Under the pieces are notes generated by a model. The model was not told where the DNA came from and ran no database searches. It worked only from the letters and a program-made list of their open reading frames with translations. Below, piece by piece: positions 1 to 9,285 of a DNA stretch of 64,000 bases (positions are counted from its first letter, which is position 1; each line of letters begins with the position of its first letter). Location of the stretch: contig CAVXXB010000004.1 of NCBI GenBank assembly GCA_963765585.1, forward strand, positions 62,001 through 126,000, given 5' to 3'. Source of the DNA: CAVXXB01 sp963765585 (GTDB lineage: Bacteria; Calditrichota; Calditrichia; JAJRVZ01). Made by a program: the position numbers and the translations under genes.

Positions 1-225
1 CTCAGCCTCACGATTTTTTGCCGGGGCATTGGTTTCATATGTATCTATCATGCGACGAATAATTTTTGTGATATCCTGTACGGTTTGATTAAAAATTTTC
101 TCATTTTGGACTGATGGCTTCCGGAACCCGCTGATCTTTCGTACAAATTGCAGTGAAGAAGCTAATATTTCATCATCTGATGCCGGGGGATCAAAATTAT
201 AAAGCACTTTTATATTTCTACACAT
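1..225 (-). CDS. DUF2277 family protein (partial, 3' end off the window)
   Basis: Only the first 75 codons are present; the gene runs off the left edge. Translation from the ATG at 225 starts MCRNIKVLYNFDPP, then shows LQFVRKISGF and ends at NAPAKNREAE. This CRNIK...NFDPPA...FVRK.SGF...NAP.R pattern is that of DUF2277, a small cytosolic family of about 80-90 residues and unknown function, so only a few C-terminal residues should be missing. It lies just downstream of the selenoprotein gene on the same strand, 95 bases apart, and may be cotranscribed. The family call rests on remembered family sequences. Confidence 0.8.
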   Translation of the reverse strand, partial: MCRNIKVLYNFDPPASDDEILASSLQFVRKISGFRKPSVQNEKIFNQTVQDITKIIRRMIDTYETNAPAKNREAE

Positions 226-320
226 TAATATATTTTCCGTTCAATTTAATTTAGTGTCGTTGTGTACGAATAACTTCCGTGGAAAAAAATCTGGTTAAGG
301 AAGTCCGATCGTACCAATTG

Positions 321-1097
321 TTATTTTTCATTAAGCAAAACAGGGGCCAATGGTGCATCGAGTTCAAGTAGTTGCAGTGTTTTAAACAGTATTCTCCTCT
401 GTTGTTCCGCATCATTTGGATTTCCGATTGTACATCCCCGTTTTAGCCCGGTAAGAGTTGCGCGGGGTGGCAAAACACTTCGTATTGATTTGGCATGCCA
501 GCTGGTCAATGTCGTTTTAATACCTTGCATTTCGAGATACCGGGCCATCAATCCCACGGATTGAGAACATAACGGTCACGAAGGTACCAGTAGTGCACAA
601 TTTATATCCTGATCATTTATTACTGATTGAATTTGTGGAATAGTTTCTGACACCACCTGGGTGATATCCGGCTGATATCCCATAAAACTAATCACCTTTG
701 GGAACAATTGTCCGAGTACGCCCTGGTTAACGAGTTCAAATAAATGCCGGGTGGGAATCAATACCTGGGGGTCGCGTCTGACTGAATCCTGCTTGTAATG
801 ATCATGAGCAAACTCAATATTGATAAAGTTTGTAGAAGCCGGATATGTTCTGATACTATAATCACCAAGCGGATTGGCTGCATCGAATGGACGCTGTTTA
901 TTTTTTAGATAACTGCCGGCAGATGTAATTAATACAATTTTTGAATCTTTTAATCCGATACCGATGCTGGAAGGTGTTTTCGTATTCTTCACGTAACTAT
1001 AGAGGTCCCAATCAATACGTCCGCTATAATTAAATTCAGCCAGCCATTTGTTTTTAAAATTATTTTTCCATTCTTTTAATCGTTCGACTGCATGCAT
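321..1097 (-). CDS. Selenoprotein, glycine/sarcosine/betaine reductase B-like family, with in-frame UGA (Sec)
   Basis: One reading frame of 259 codons from ATG 1097 to the stop at 321, interrupted only by a TGA at 578-576. Reading it as selenocysteine gives VPS-U-PLCSQSVGLMARYLE, a UxxC redox motif at the place where relatives of the GrdB-like family have CPLC or UPLC. Both sides match the family: FMGYQPD and LLVPS before the TGA; GLMARYLEMQGIKTT and AEQQRRILFKTLQLLE after it. A hairpin with the spacing of a bacterial SECIS follows the TGA. Short members of this family are probably thiol/selenol oxidoreductases, not glycine reductase subunits. Treated as two ORFs it would look like a broken gene. 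No selA, selB, selC or selD is in the window. Confidence 0.8.
549..563 (-). promoter_or_regulatory. Bacterial SECIS-like hairpin
   Basis: On the mRNA strand, 12 nt after the UGA, CAATCC (563-558) pairs perfectly with GGATTG (554-549) around a GUG loop. The loop begins 18 nt after the UGA and its first base is G, which fits the bacterial SECIS pattern (short apical loop, G in its first two bases, about 16-37 nt from UGA). It lies in coding sequence and would recruit SelB. Confidence 0.65.
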
Positions 1098-1197
1098 ATA
1101 GATAAGCCCAGGCTAAAATTATATAGGAAATATTTAAAATATGTTTACTTTTTTGATCGGAATTTCCGAACAGGGTCATCCTGAAAAAACAAAGAAC

Positions 1198-1965
1198 TTA
1201 GTTAAATATAATCTCAGTCTCATCATAGATCTTTAGCGTGCACTTGATCGAACCACCTTCCTGAAACATCGGATCCAATTGACCTTTTTTTTGCGCAACC
1301 AAAGTGATACGCAGTTCTTTCGTTTTCACAGGGTCCTTATCGGTATATTTTATATGATCAGGGGGGATGGAGTATGTTCCGCTTTCGGGAGAGAAAATAG
1401 TTAACTGAATACGACTCATATAAGAGAAATGATGCTCCGGGTGCCAGTATTCTAATAGCAGAGTCCGGGGATATTGGTCGTGTATCTCTGTCCAGGATAA
1501 TTCTAATGGCTTGTTTCGCGGATGACGATCAGCAATTTCTAAAGCACTGAACTCAATATCAGGTGCTCTGACAGTCGCCGGGTAACGCCGGTTGTCACCA
1601 AAGACAACCTGAAACTGATACAGTGTACCGGGAACAACGGGTAGATGGGCCTGATAATAATCCCTGCTGGGCCCAAAAAGATAATTTTCCGGCGGCTCCA
1701 TTTGCATACCATTTATATATATATTCCCTTCATCCAGGCGGATTTTATTATCATTCATGTCATAGAGGGTTGCCTGTATTACAGACGTTGAAGACTGGGC
1801 ATCATTGTTTATTGAATTGCTCAGGGTGAAGACCGGCCTGATATCACCGGGATCATTTGTATCCGCTGTTATCGCCATATCGGTGCAGCTGGTAAAGCAA
1901 ATATTTATACTGACCAGAAAAAAAAGAAGTTTTAAATAATAGGTTTTTATATCTATAAATTTCAT
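1198..1965 (-). CDS. Lipoprotein of unknown function
   Basis: 255 residues. The N-terminus (MKFIDIKTYYLKLLFFLVSI...) is a signal peptide ending in the lipobox ICFTSC, so the mature protein is lipid-anchored from Cys27. The body has a GNIYINGMQM segment and a repeated VPGTLYQFQVVFGD / TVRAPD pattern, like the beta-sandwich lipoproteins (DUF4249-like) of FCB bacteria. I see no catalytic motif. It stands alone: the selenoprotein gene begins 100 bases downstream and 280 noncoding bases separate it from the transporter upstream. Confidence 0.6.
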   Translation of the reverse strand: MKFIDIKTYYLKLLFFLVSINICFTSCTDMAITADTNDPGDIRPVFTLSNSINNDAQSSTSVIQATLYDMNDNKIRLDEGNIYINGMQMEPPENYLFGPSRDYYQAHLPVVPGTLYQFQVVFGDNRRYPATVRAPDIEFSALEIADRHPRNKPLELSWTEIHDQYPRTLLLEYWHPEHHFSYMSRIQLTIFSPESGTYSIPPDHIKYTDKDPVKTKELRITLVAQKKGQLDPMFQEGGSIKCTLKIYDETEIIFN

Positions 1966-2246
1966 ACTTAATCTGTCTTATCCTTACCAGGTGTTTACAT
2001 ATTATTAACCGCAAAGTTCGGAGAGGAGATGTCAAGTACGCAAAATAAATAATTAAAAATCTTTGCGAATCTCTCGTAATTCTTGGCGTTCATTGCGGTT
2101 AAGAAAACATTTTCCATAGATCTTGAAATTCAGGATAAAGTCTTTGAGAAAAACGTAAAGAAATCTGGACCAAATTAATGATCATTCTTCGGTCGTTAAC
2201 ACAATCCAATGACAATACACTTAAACGTAATTTGAGGTTTCCGAAT

Positions 2247-3557
2247 TTAAATCTCTTTTATATCCTCAGCACCATGGGTTAGTCTCTTTAGTCGTTTAAA
2301 GAAAATTAAAAGTAAAACCCCAAATGCCAAACAAAACACAAATATGCCTGTAAAAACTTCAAGTTCACCAGCATGTTGTGCCAATTCGCCAACCATGCCG
2401 GCCAGTTTATTTCCCAGACCGGTAGCTGCAAAATAAATTCCCATCATAATTGAGGCATATTTCAACGGGGCCAATTTTGTGATAAAAGATAGTGCTACCG
2501 GCGAAATGGATAATTCACCAAGTACCTGCAGCAGGTATGATGCAATAAGCCAGATCAGCATTGCTTTTGTGCCATCTGTGGCTTCCAGGGCCGCGCCGGA
2601 CATCATCAGAAATCCGGTACCCATAACAATCGTGCCAATGGCCATTTTAAACAGAGAAGAAGATTCCTTACCCTTTAGATTTCGTTTTGTCCAGAAACTT
2701 GCGACAATCGTGCCAAAAATAATTACAAAAAAGGCCGGGACTGATTGGAAAAGACTGGCGGGAATTTCCCATCCCAGAACAACACGGTTAATTTTTTCTT
2801 TGGTATATAGATTCATCAGGCCACCGGCTTGTTCATAAGCTGCCCAAAAAATAATTACAATAATAAATGATATTAATAATACAACGACCCGGTCTTTCTC
2901 AATTTGGGTAAGAGGCTCATTCTTTTTACTTCCGGATATCTTTTTAACCGGCACGAAATTACCAACAGTTTTCAAATGCTTCTGTCCCCACAGATAAACT
3001 ATTTGCCCCAGCAGCATGCCAAATCCGGCAACAGCAAATCCATAATGCCATCCATATACTTCGCCAATATAACCAACCAGTAGTGGCGCAGTTGCTGCTC
3101 CAATATTGATACCAATATAGAAAATTATAAATCCGCTGTCCCTCCGGGGATCACCTTCTTCATAAAGTCCGCCAACCATGGTTGAAATATTTGGTTTAAG
3201 ACAGCCAACACCACTGATTAGAAAGAATAGTCCAGAGTAAAATGCAACGGTATTATCAACCGCCAGGGTAAACTGGCCGATTGCGATTAAGATACCACCC
3301 AAAAATACGGTTTTTTTCTGACCCAATACTCTGTCGGCAAGATATCCACCGGGGATTGACATGACATATACCAGCATGGTGTACCAGCCATACAGCGCCA
3401 GTGCATCGGTGTTGGACCAGCCTAGTCCCGGATTTTCACCTATAGTCTCCTTTGTTAAATAAAGTACCAGTATGGCACGCATGCCGTAAAAACTAAAGCG
3501 TTCCCACATTTCAGTAAAGAACAGTATCGGTAAACCTTTTGGGTGAGATTTTTTCAT
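2247..3557 (-). CDS. Peptide MFS transporter (POT/PTR family)
   Basis: 436 residues, proton-coupled uptake of di- and tripeptides at the inner membrane. The N-terminus carries the hallmark FFTEMWERFSFYGMRAIL (ExxER...YxxxA), followed by MSIPGGYLADRVLGQKK (loop 2-3 motif) and VGCLKPNISTMVGGLY, matching the PTR signature GxxxKPN. At least ten hydrophobic segments are visible. It is shorter than E. coli DtpA (about 500), with a short central loop around residue 200. The ATG at 3557 precedes KKSHPKGLPILFF, the usual start position. Monocistronic by spacing. Confidence 0.93.
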   Translation of the reverse strand: MKKSHPKGLPILFFTEMWERFSFYGMRAILVLYLTKETIGENPGLGWSNTDALALYGWYTMLVYVMSIPGGYLADRVLGQKKTVFLGGILIAIGQFTLAVDNTVAFYSGLFFLISGVGCLKPNISTMVGGLYEEGDPRRDSGFIIFYIGINIGAATAPLLVGYIGEVYGWHYGFAVAGFGMLLGQIVYLWGQKHLKTVGNFVPVKKISGSKKNEPLTQIEKDRVVVLLISFIIVIIFWAAYEQAGGLMNLYTKEKINRVVLGWEIPASLFQSVPAFFVIIFGTIVASFWTKRNLKGKESSSLFKMAIGTIVMGTGFLMMSGAALEATDGTKAMLIWLIASYLLQVLGELSISPVALSFITKLAPLKYASIMMGIYFAATGLGNKLAGMVGELAQHAGELEVFTGIFVFCLAFGVLLLIFFKRLKRLTHGAEDIKEI

Positions 3558-3754
3558 TTAGCCTCCGGAGGTGAATTCAGATTCAGATTAAATTCGAGTT
3601 TAGATTTTTCAGTATGAATAAGCGGATAATATAAGTCAAAATTTACTTTATCTCCAATATTTGAATATTATCAAGTTTTGAACAACCATTTGATTTCAAG
3701 GGGTAGTACTTATCTGGGTATTAACAGGTGAGATAATTGGTAGATATAAAATTA

Positions 3755-4732
3755 TTACAACCACTTTCGCGAGCGAAATATTATAATTTGAATCACTACA
3801 ATCACAACCATAGAAATTATAAATATATGAAAGGCAAAGGGATAATCCGCACCAGGAATTCCGCCTATATTTACTCCCAGCAAACCAGTTAAAAAACCCA
3901 ATGGTAGAAAAATAGCAGCGATGAGTGATAAAATATACATGCGCTTATTCAGTTGATTTGAAAGATGGGTCTGTAATTCATCTTGTATTATTGTAGCTCT
4001 GTCACGAACCGCATCTAAATCCTCAATATGCCTGATGAGTCGCTCTTTTACATTATGCAACAGATGGAGGTTGTTCTTGTTGAACCAATTGGATTTTTCT
4101 TGGGGTAGCTGCGATAACGCATCGCGTTGCGGCGCCATAAATCGTCTTAATTCGATAATTTGTCTTCTTAAACCAGATAGATCGGTACGAAGGTCGGATG
4201 TCTCAGAACTAAATATTTCCTCCTCCAGTTGCGAAATGACTTCTTCTAAATTGTCTATGGTTTCTGTCATTCGCAATACTAAAAAATTTGCCAGTTGTAC
4301 TATAAACTCGGCTGAAGTTTTTGGACCATTTTGTACCTCGAACAGCTCTTTCAAATCAATAATTGAGAATAAGTTTCGCATGCGTGTACTGATGATGAGT
4401 TCTTCTGTAACCCAAAACCGAATCGATATCATATCATCCGGGTCAGCACCGGGATTAAGGTTTACTCCTCGTAAAATAAGCAGTAAACCATCGTCGACGG
4501 CAATCACTCTTGGTCTGGTTGTTTCTGCTATTAATGTTTCACATATCAGGTGCTTTAAACCGTTATCTAATTTTAGCCACCCTTGAACTTCTGGGTTGGT
4601 GTAGTCAAGATCCAGCCAGACTATTCGGTTGCCAATTTCCGCATCGGTTATTTCGGAATTAGTGATCTGGGTATAACCCCCTTGTCTATCGAGCAGATAT
4701 GCATTGAATACACCTTCACTGGGAATTCTCAT
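3755..4732 (-). CDS. CorA-family divalent cation transporter, ZntB-like
   Basis: 325 residues. A cytoplasmic alpha/beta domain (1-180) and a long helical region (LRRQIIELRRFMAPQRDAL, LIRHIEDLDAVRDRATIIQDEL) lead to two C-terminal membrane segments. The pore-mouth loop reads GLLGVNIGGIPGADYPFAF, where CorA has GMN and ZntB has a GxN-GGIPG version, so zinc transport is more likely than Mg2+ uptake. RRFMAPQRDAL is also typical of ZntB. Length equals the family norm. Neighbours give no functional link. Confidence 0.88.
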   Translation of the reverse strand: MRIPSEGVFNAYLLDRQGGYTQITNSEITDAEIGNRIVWLDLDYTNPEVQGWLKLDNGLKHLICETLIAETTRPRVIAVDDGLLLILRGVNLNPGADPDDMISIRFWVTEELIISTRMRNLFSIIDLKELFEVQNGPKTSAEFIVQLANFLVLRMTETIDNLEEVISQLEEEIFSSETSDLRTDLSGLRRQIIELRRFMAPQRDALSQLPQEKSNWFNKNNLHLLHNVKERLIRHIEDLDAVRDRATIIQDELQTHLSNQLNKRMYILSLIAAIFLPLGFLTGLLGVNIGGIPGADYPFAFHIFIISMVVIVVIQIIIFRSRKWL

Positions 4733-4824
4733 TCGAATGGTATTCCTTTCTATGTCCGTACTTTGTTAGACCTGAAGCAAATTAAATAGTCTGCTTATTA
4801 AATTATATGCATGCAATTTAATAT

Positions 4825-5274
4825 TCAATTTAAAATCATATAAATTGAATCGCTGATTGATGATTTGTTTACAGGAGTAAAGCCCTGGGAATAGTAAAGC
4901 GATACGGCATTTACATTTTTTGCATATACATTGAGTGAAAAAGGACGGTTGCCGAATTTATTCTTTCCTTTTGCGATTAACATCCGGCACAGGATTTTGC
5001 CATATCCTTTGCCGCGGTGGTCCGGTGAAGTAATGATTCTTGCCAAATGTAGATATTTTTCCTTTTCAATTATTTGTCCAAAACCAACAAGATTGTTATC
5101 GGGGTCAATCATCGAAAAAGAATTTTGCCGGGAATAATGAATATCCTTTTTCAAACTTTCCAGTGTGAAGGGGAAATTCACTCCCGGGCCAGCCCAATAT
5201 CTGCAACTCTTGTCATCATGAATCCACGTTGCCAGAAGTTCGAGATCACGATTCTTAGAAGCGATAAGTTTCAT
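4825..5274 (-). CDS. GNAT family N-acetyltransferase
   Basis: 149 residues. The acetyl-CoA binding motif A is visible as IITSPDHRGKGYGKILCRMLI (Q/RxxGxG/A form), followed by a C-terminal NVYAKNVNAVSLYYSQGF block (motif B). The N-terminal WIHDDKSCRYWAGPG resembles the RimJ/RimL-like branch. Its ATG overlaps the stop of the DUF1801 gene by four bases (ATGA), so the two are translationally coupled. Substrate unknown. Confidence 0.88.
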   Translation of the reverse strand: MKLIASKNRDLELLATWIHDDKSCRYWAGPGVNFPFTLESLKKDIHYSRQNSFSMIDPDNNLVGFGQIIEKEKYLHLARIITSPDHRGKGYGKILCRMLIAKGKNKFGNRPFSLNVYAKNVNAVSLYYSQGFTPVNKSSISDSIYMILN

Positions 5275-5738
5275 TTTTTCTTTTTATTGATTTTACGTAC
5301 ACTTTGTGCTTCTTTAGTACGCCGGACCAGATCATCCACAGATATAGATGAAATGGTTTCGCCGATAAGGTCCAATGGAAGATCTTCCAGTTTTTTTATG
5401 CGCACGCATGATTTACCCACATCAAAGCGCTTTCCGGTCGCCTTATAGGCTTTTTCGAATTGCTCGCGGGATTCTTCGGAAATATATATCCCGGTAAGAT
5501 ATACTCCCATATGATTTTTCTGGGATGCCAGTGCCGCATACATGAGCGGCTGCTTATTATAGGTGTCGGGATAGGTTTCAAGTGGCACCTGGTAGGTAAT
5601 CATCCCCCAGTTCATTACTTCTTCATAGCCTTCTGGTAAATTTTTAAGAACGACATCGCGGATGGTAGAAATGGCTGCGCCTCTGTCTTCAGGCAACGAA
5701 TTAATGTACTCCTTAACTGTTTTTGCTTCAGATCTCAT
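5271..5738 (-). CDS. DUF1801 domain protein (YdhG-like)
   Basis: 155 residues, single domain. VKEYINSLPEDRGAAISTIRDVV at the N-terminus, EVMNWGMITYQVP, AALASQKNHMGVYLTGIY and GKSCVRIKKLEDLPLDLI give the order of the DUF1801/YdhG family (an alpha/beta fold related to frataxin-like iron chaperones). A lysine-rich tail (KINKKKK) ends the protein. First gene of a two-gene unit with the GNAT acetyltransferase, overlapping it by ATGA. Function in this family is not settled. Confidence 0.88.
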   Translation of the reverse strand: MRSEAKTVKEYINSLPEDRGAAISTIRDVVLKNLPEGYEEVMNWGMITYQVPLETYPDTYNKQPLMYAALASQKNHMGVYLTGIYISEESREQFEKAYKATGKRFDVGKSCVRIKKLEDLPLDLIGETISSISVDDLVRRTKEAQSVRKINKKKK

Positions 5739-5886
5739 ATTTAAATCTCCCTGAAAAAATAAGTGTTATATCATTCAAGGACGCTATAAAAATCGATTTT
5801 ATTCCGACCTAAAATCTGCGTAAAAATATATATCAAATCTCATCTAAGAGAGATTGGCCGGCGCGTGTCTTATTCTCTATAAATTT

Positions 5887-6390
5887 TTAGTCGCTGCGAT
5901 GCTGGTTTTCTTTTACGTCATTCTTCTTGAAATGAAGCGTGAAACTTCTTTCTTCAGAACTGGCGGTAACTGATAATTGATCAGACTCGCCCAATTGATA
6001 AGCTATCTTCTTAGGAAAATCATGATCCGGATTTTCAAAAACGGCCAGGCTATCGGAACATTCTGTAAGTTCAAAGGCAATGGGTAGATGGTTATGCTCA
6101 ACTTTGGCCAGATAATAAATGTTATCAGACATCTCAAGAATTCGCAGAGATTCGAAATTTTTATCTCTTGTTTCGTTGTTGATCCGGGTCAATCCGTATC
6201 CTTCAAAACTTTTATTACTCACTTTACTCCAGGATTCGGTCGTTACTGTGGACTTGTTCTTATAAATCCAGTCTCCCAACATCCAGGAAAGACTATCAAT
6301 GTCTTTACAGGAGCCGGCAATTGATACAGACTGAAATATAATAATCAGGCAAATTGCAGTAATCTTTGTCATCGATTTCATCTCTTTCAT
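5887..6390 (-). CDS. Secreted DUF6265-type protein
   Basis: 167 residues with an N-terminal signal peptide (TKITAICLIIIFQSVSIAGSC). The mature part has the DUF6265 order: LSWMLGDWIYKN, TTESWSKVSNKSFEGYG, then VFENPDHDFPKKIAYQL, where the ENPDHDFP box is the family hallmark. It is periplasmic or, if Cys28 is lipidated, an inner-leaflet lipoprotein. The fold is predicted beta-barrel and lipocalin-like in the family; ligand unknown. Two nearby in-frame ATGs (6381 and 6372) are possible alternative starts. Confidence 0.8.
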   Translation of the reverse strand: MKEMKSMTKITAICLIIIFQSVSIAGSCKDIDSLSWMLGDWIYKNKSTVTTESWSKVSNKSFEGYGLTRINNETRDKNFESLRILEMSDNIYYLAKVEHNHLPIAFELTECSDSLAVFENPDHDFPKKIAYQLGESDQLSVTASSEERSFTLHFKKNDVKENQHRSD

Positions 6391-6491
6391 AAACTTAGTA
6401 AAAATCTCATTGATGAGTTTTATTATCTGTTTCTTTTATATCAATCTTAATATTCCACTACGTTGTACTTCTACTCAACACCCGAATCAGA

Positions 6492-7286
6492 CTACATCTT
6501 CATGAAATTAGAAATGCTTGCCCAATATTCCGGGGATAACTGAATCGTATTATGATCTGTATTTTTAATTACTACTGAGTTTACATTACAGGAAAAATTT
6601 TCTATTAAGTTCATTGTATTTTCATAGGGGATAATATTGTCATTCTCCGCAATCAGGATTAACACAGGACCTTCTATGCCCTGAGCATACTCTTGTGAGT
6701 TAAAAGGATGTTTTAATATCAGGCTAACCGGCAGGTAGGGGAAGTGTTTCCTGGCAATATTCAGGATGCTGTCATAGGGCGTTATTAAAATAATTCTGGT
6801 AGTTTCTCTTTGACTCGCCACATATGTGGCAACCCCACTACCGAGACTCCTGCCCATGAGGACAACTTCATTCATTGTCTGTGGATATTTTTCCCGAAAA
6901 TAGTCATAGATGAATATTGCATCAGAATAAATTTCCTCCTGCCCGGGGCTACCCTGGCTTTCCCCATATCCGCGATAGTTGATCAAAATAATGCTGTGAT
7001 CTTCAAACACTTCAAAGTCTTCCAGATTCAGTGAAACTTCTTCTGCGTTGCCACCATAATAAAAGATAGTTTTTTGCTTTTCCGGACGAATATGCCAGCC
7101 GTGTAGTATGATGTTATCATGTGCGATCGTAATTTCATTGTCCGAATATTTTTCTATTACTGATTTGCCTGAAAGGATTTTGTTGGGGAAAAAAAGCATT
7201 TTTGTTTGAGCAAGGTATATAATTATCACAATACTCAAATAAAACAGGAGGATACCACCAAGAATGCTTAACATAGATTTTTTCAT
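6492..7286 (-). CDS. Alpha/beta hydrolase, BEM46/ABHD17-like, membrane-anchored
   Basis: 264 residues. One N-terminal membrane helix (LSILGGILLFYLSIVIIIYLA) anchors a serine hydrolase domain. Oxyanion region YYGGNAEEV, nucleophile elbow GRSLGSG, acid in AENDNIIP and histidine in TDHNTI form a complete triad; INYRGYGESQGSP is the conserved loop of this branch. Probably an esterase or thioesterase acting in the periplasm; substrate unknown. It lies 32 bases downstream of the HExxH lipoprotein gene, possibly in one transcript. Confidence 0.88.
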   Translation of the reverse strand: MKKSMLSILGGILLFYLSIVIIIYLAQTKMLFFPNKILSGKSVIEKYSDNEITIAHDNIILHGWHIRPEKQKTIFYYGGNAEEVSLNLEDFEVFEDHSIILINYRGYGESQGSPGQEEIYSDAIFIYDYFREKYPQTMNEVVLMGRSLGSGVATYVASQRETTRIILITPYDSILNIARKHFPYLPVSLILKHPFNSQEYAQGIEGPVLILIAENDNIIPYENTMNLIENFSCNVNSVVIKNTDHNTIQLSPEYWASISNFMKM

Positions 7287-7318
7287 TTTGAATATAATAA
7301 ATATTCTCCGGAAATTAT

Positions 7319-8257
7319 TTACGGAGATGGCTCAATTAGATCTGTCGGTTTAAGTTTTATGCTCGTTCCGGAGGACGGCTGTTCAGCCAAATAAGATCTG
7401 AGACGATCAAATATTTCTTGCTCGAGCTCTTCAATGCTAATATTAAAAGATGTTCTGAGAGCATATCGAAACGAACTTCCGTTACGAACCATATAAAATA
7501 CATTCAGGACATCCTGACATGTTTTATTATAGCCATTTGAGTCAAGTAAATATTTCATGCTAAGGTCAAATACGGTATAATAACCCGGAATGTCTGCACC
7601 ATCAGGAAAATCTTCCCATTGATGAATGGTAATGGGATTACCCAGATTTGGATATTGTGAATTACTGGCAACCCAGTATTCCAGATCTTCAACAGTTTTA
7701 ATATAGTTCCTTCCACCGCCGCCATATATGGCAATTCCTTCACGAAACCAGACGTCCGTACCCAGTTCCGGTGTACCTTCTATCAGGTACTCAAAGGCGT
7801 GGGTGAGTTCATGACGCATCACATACTCATATTGGCTGATATTGTCATTCCCTGACCGCAGAGTAATAAAAATACAGCCCCAGTATGCCGCGGCAATTCT
7901 CTCATCATGATGTACATTCAAATATATATCGATTTTGTTATGATCCGGTGGATATCTGAAATCATTCTGGGAAGTAAATTCAAACAGCTGGATGATATCT
8001 TCAAATATATTGTCAGCAAAAAGTCCGGCCTGCGTCTTTAATTCAGCGGATGCGCCATCGCTGAACACAATACAATGTTTGGAAATATATGGATTACCAT
8101 CGTGTGACCACTTGTATGGTGACCATGTAATCCATGCGCCTTCTGGTACGACTTCCGGTTCCGGTTCAACCGGCTGGTCAGCACAACTGACAAGAATAAA
8201 AAGTGCAAATATGAGCAGGTATTTGATCCTGAAAAAAGGTATTTGAATTATTTTCAT
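7319..8257 (-). CDS. Putative zinc metalloprotease lipoprotein (HELTH)
   Basis: 312 residues. Signal peptide IKYLLIFALFILVSCAD ends in a lipobox. The catalytic centre is VMRHELTHAFEY (HExxH) with the third ligand in WFREGIAIYGGG about 26 residues later, a gluzincin-like arrangement as in peptidase_MA-like domains. The C-terminal part (ALRTSFNISIEELEQEIFDRLRSYL) resembles the helix that closes such domains. Lipid-anchored, facing periplasm or surface. It is 9 bases downstream of the flavin-binding gene. A distant relative lies at 16.8-17.6 kb. Confidence 0.78.
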   Translation of the reverse strand: MKIIQIPFFRIKYLLIFALFILVSCADQPVEPEPEVVPEGAWITWSPYKWSHDGNPYISKHCIVFSDGASAELKTQAGLFADNIFEDIIQLFEFTSQNDFRYPPDHNKIDIYLNVHHDERIAAAYWGCIFITLRSGNDNISQYEYVMRHELTHAFEYLIEGTPELGTDVWFREGIAIYGGGGRNYIKTVEDLEYWVASNSQYPNLGNPITIHQWEDFPDGADIPGYYTVFDLSMKYLLDSNGYNKTCQDVLNVFYMVRNGSSFRYALRTSFNISIEELEQEIFDRLRSYLAEQPSSGTSIKLKPTDLIEPSP

Positions 8258-8266
8258 ACCATTTTC

Positions 8267-8719
8267 CTAATCTTCATGTACTTTCCAATTGCCATTGGTT
8301 TTTATCATTTTTACCGGTTTTAATCCAAAGGGTTCCGGGACAATACTGTGCTTGAAGTTCATCAGTTCAATCTCGACCGGATCCACCTTTATTGATACAA
8401 AATCATCACCTCTCGGGCCGTCCGGAAAAAATAATATCCATGATCCAATCCAATGTTTTTTTCTCTTTTGAATGTCCCGGACGATATGTGCCTTGCCGTA
8501 AATTATTAAATTTGCATTTTCACGTTCGCTGCCAAATGCAATAGTAACATTTTGGTTTTCCTCAATCTCCTTAACTTTTCTAAGAGAAGGATTTGTACCA
8601 AACCAAATGCTTAATGTGTCAAAGTCAATAATGGGTTGAACCATCCTGGCACTTGGCCATTCTCTATTGCTGTTTGTAATCAGAAAGCAATATTTTGATT
8701 TTTTTAACATCGAGCGCAC
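8267..8719 (-). CDS. Pyridoxamine 5'-phosphate oxidase-like flavin protein
   Basis: 150 residues. The split-barrel fold is indicated by YCFLITNSNREWPSARMVQPI, LSIWFGTNPSLRKVKEIEENQNVTIAFG and a C-terminal IELMNFKHSIVPEPFGLKPVKM, as in the PNPOx-like general stress protein 26 group that binds FMN, F420 or heme. Probably a small cytosolic oxidoreductase or flavin-dependent stress protein. It is cotranscribed by position with the HExxH lipoprotein. Confidence 0.82.
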   Translation of the reverse strand: MRSMLKKSKYCFLITNSNREWPSARMVQPIIDFDTLSIWFGTNPSLRKVKEIEENQNVTIAFGSERENANLIIYGKAHIVRDIQKRKKHWIGSWILFFPDGPRGDDFVSIKVDPVEIELMNFKHSIVPEPFGLKPVKMIKTNGNWKVHED

Positions 8720-8923
8720 TGTTTTTAGACAATGATCGGTGGTGGAATTGAATGTTTTCCTTTTGCGGGATTTGTAGATGTGGATCTATTTTTCTACTGA
8801 TAGATTTTTTGAAATTCATTATCATACTTACCTGAAATTAAATGCTTTTTTAATCTGAAGATGTGAATTGAACTATCAATTTATTATTTATTCGGTGAAA
8901 ACGTGCTAAGTAATATTCATTTA

Positions 8924-9275
8924 CTATGGTATTTTTTTCTTTATTAATTCACTTGCGTAGTCTTTGTTTTTACACTCCGGGCATGTAAGCATTTTTTGCC
9001 TAAAATTATAATGTGCCGACATCGAACTCAAATCGGTCCAGAATGAGATCTCAAATTCAGCATCACAGGACTTACATTTATATGCCCTGGGTTTTTGAAT
9101 GCCATAGTATGAGCGAACCGATCGTTAGTACCACAATAAGTGCATAAAGAAATACACCGAATTGCTCCAGTATGAAAAATCCGGTTAAAATAATAATCAA
9201 AATAGCAGAGAGAACTAATATATTGGATAATACCCGGTCTTTTGCAGATGGTTCAAAATAAGATACGGATGACAT
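8924..9275 (-). CDS. Small membrane protein with C-terminal zinc ribbon (frameshifted)
   Basis: From ATG 9275, preceded by an AAGGAG ribosome site, 65 codons encode two membrane helices (NILVLSAILIIILTGFFIL, YALIVVLTIGSLIL) and stop at 9078. The next frame carries RAYKCKSCDAEFEISF and LTCPECKNKDYA, a CxxC...CxxC zinc ribbon, open to the TAG at 8924, with no start codon of its own. The two frames overlap at the run AAAAACCC near 9090, so I read this as one protein of about 115 residues split by a one-base indel. The annotated short ORF alone would lack the ribbon. Function unknown. Confidence 0.55.
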
Positions 9276-9285
9276 AATTATCTCC

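Noticed and set aside
1985..2105. CTTTGCG/CCGCAAAG and, near 22030 and 31960-32110, CCACAGAG...CTCTGTGG phrases
   Set aside because: Inverted phrases that recur in intergenic DNA and may be small dispersed repeats, but copies are too diverged to define a unit here.
2479..2838. Plus-strand ORF of 119 codons inside the peptide transporter
   Set aside because: Antisense shadow of a well supported membrane protein gene, with no start signals or domain.
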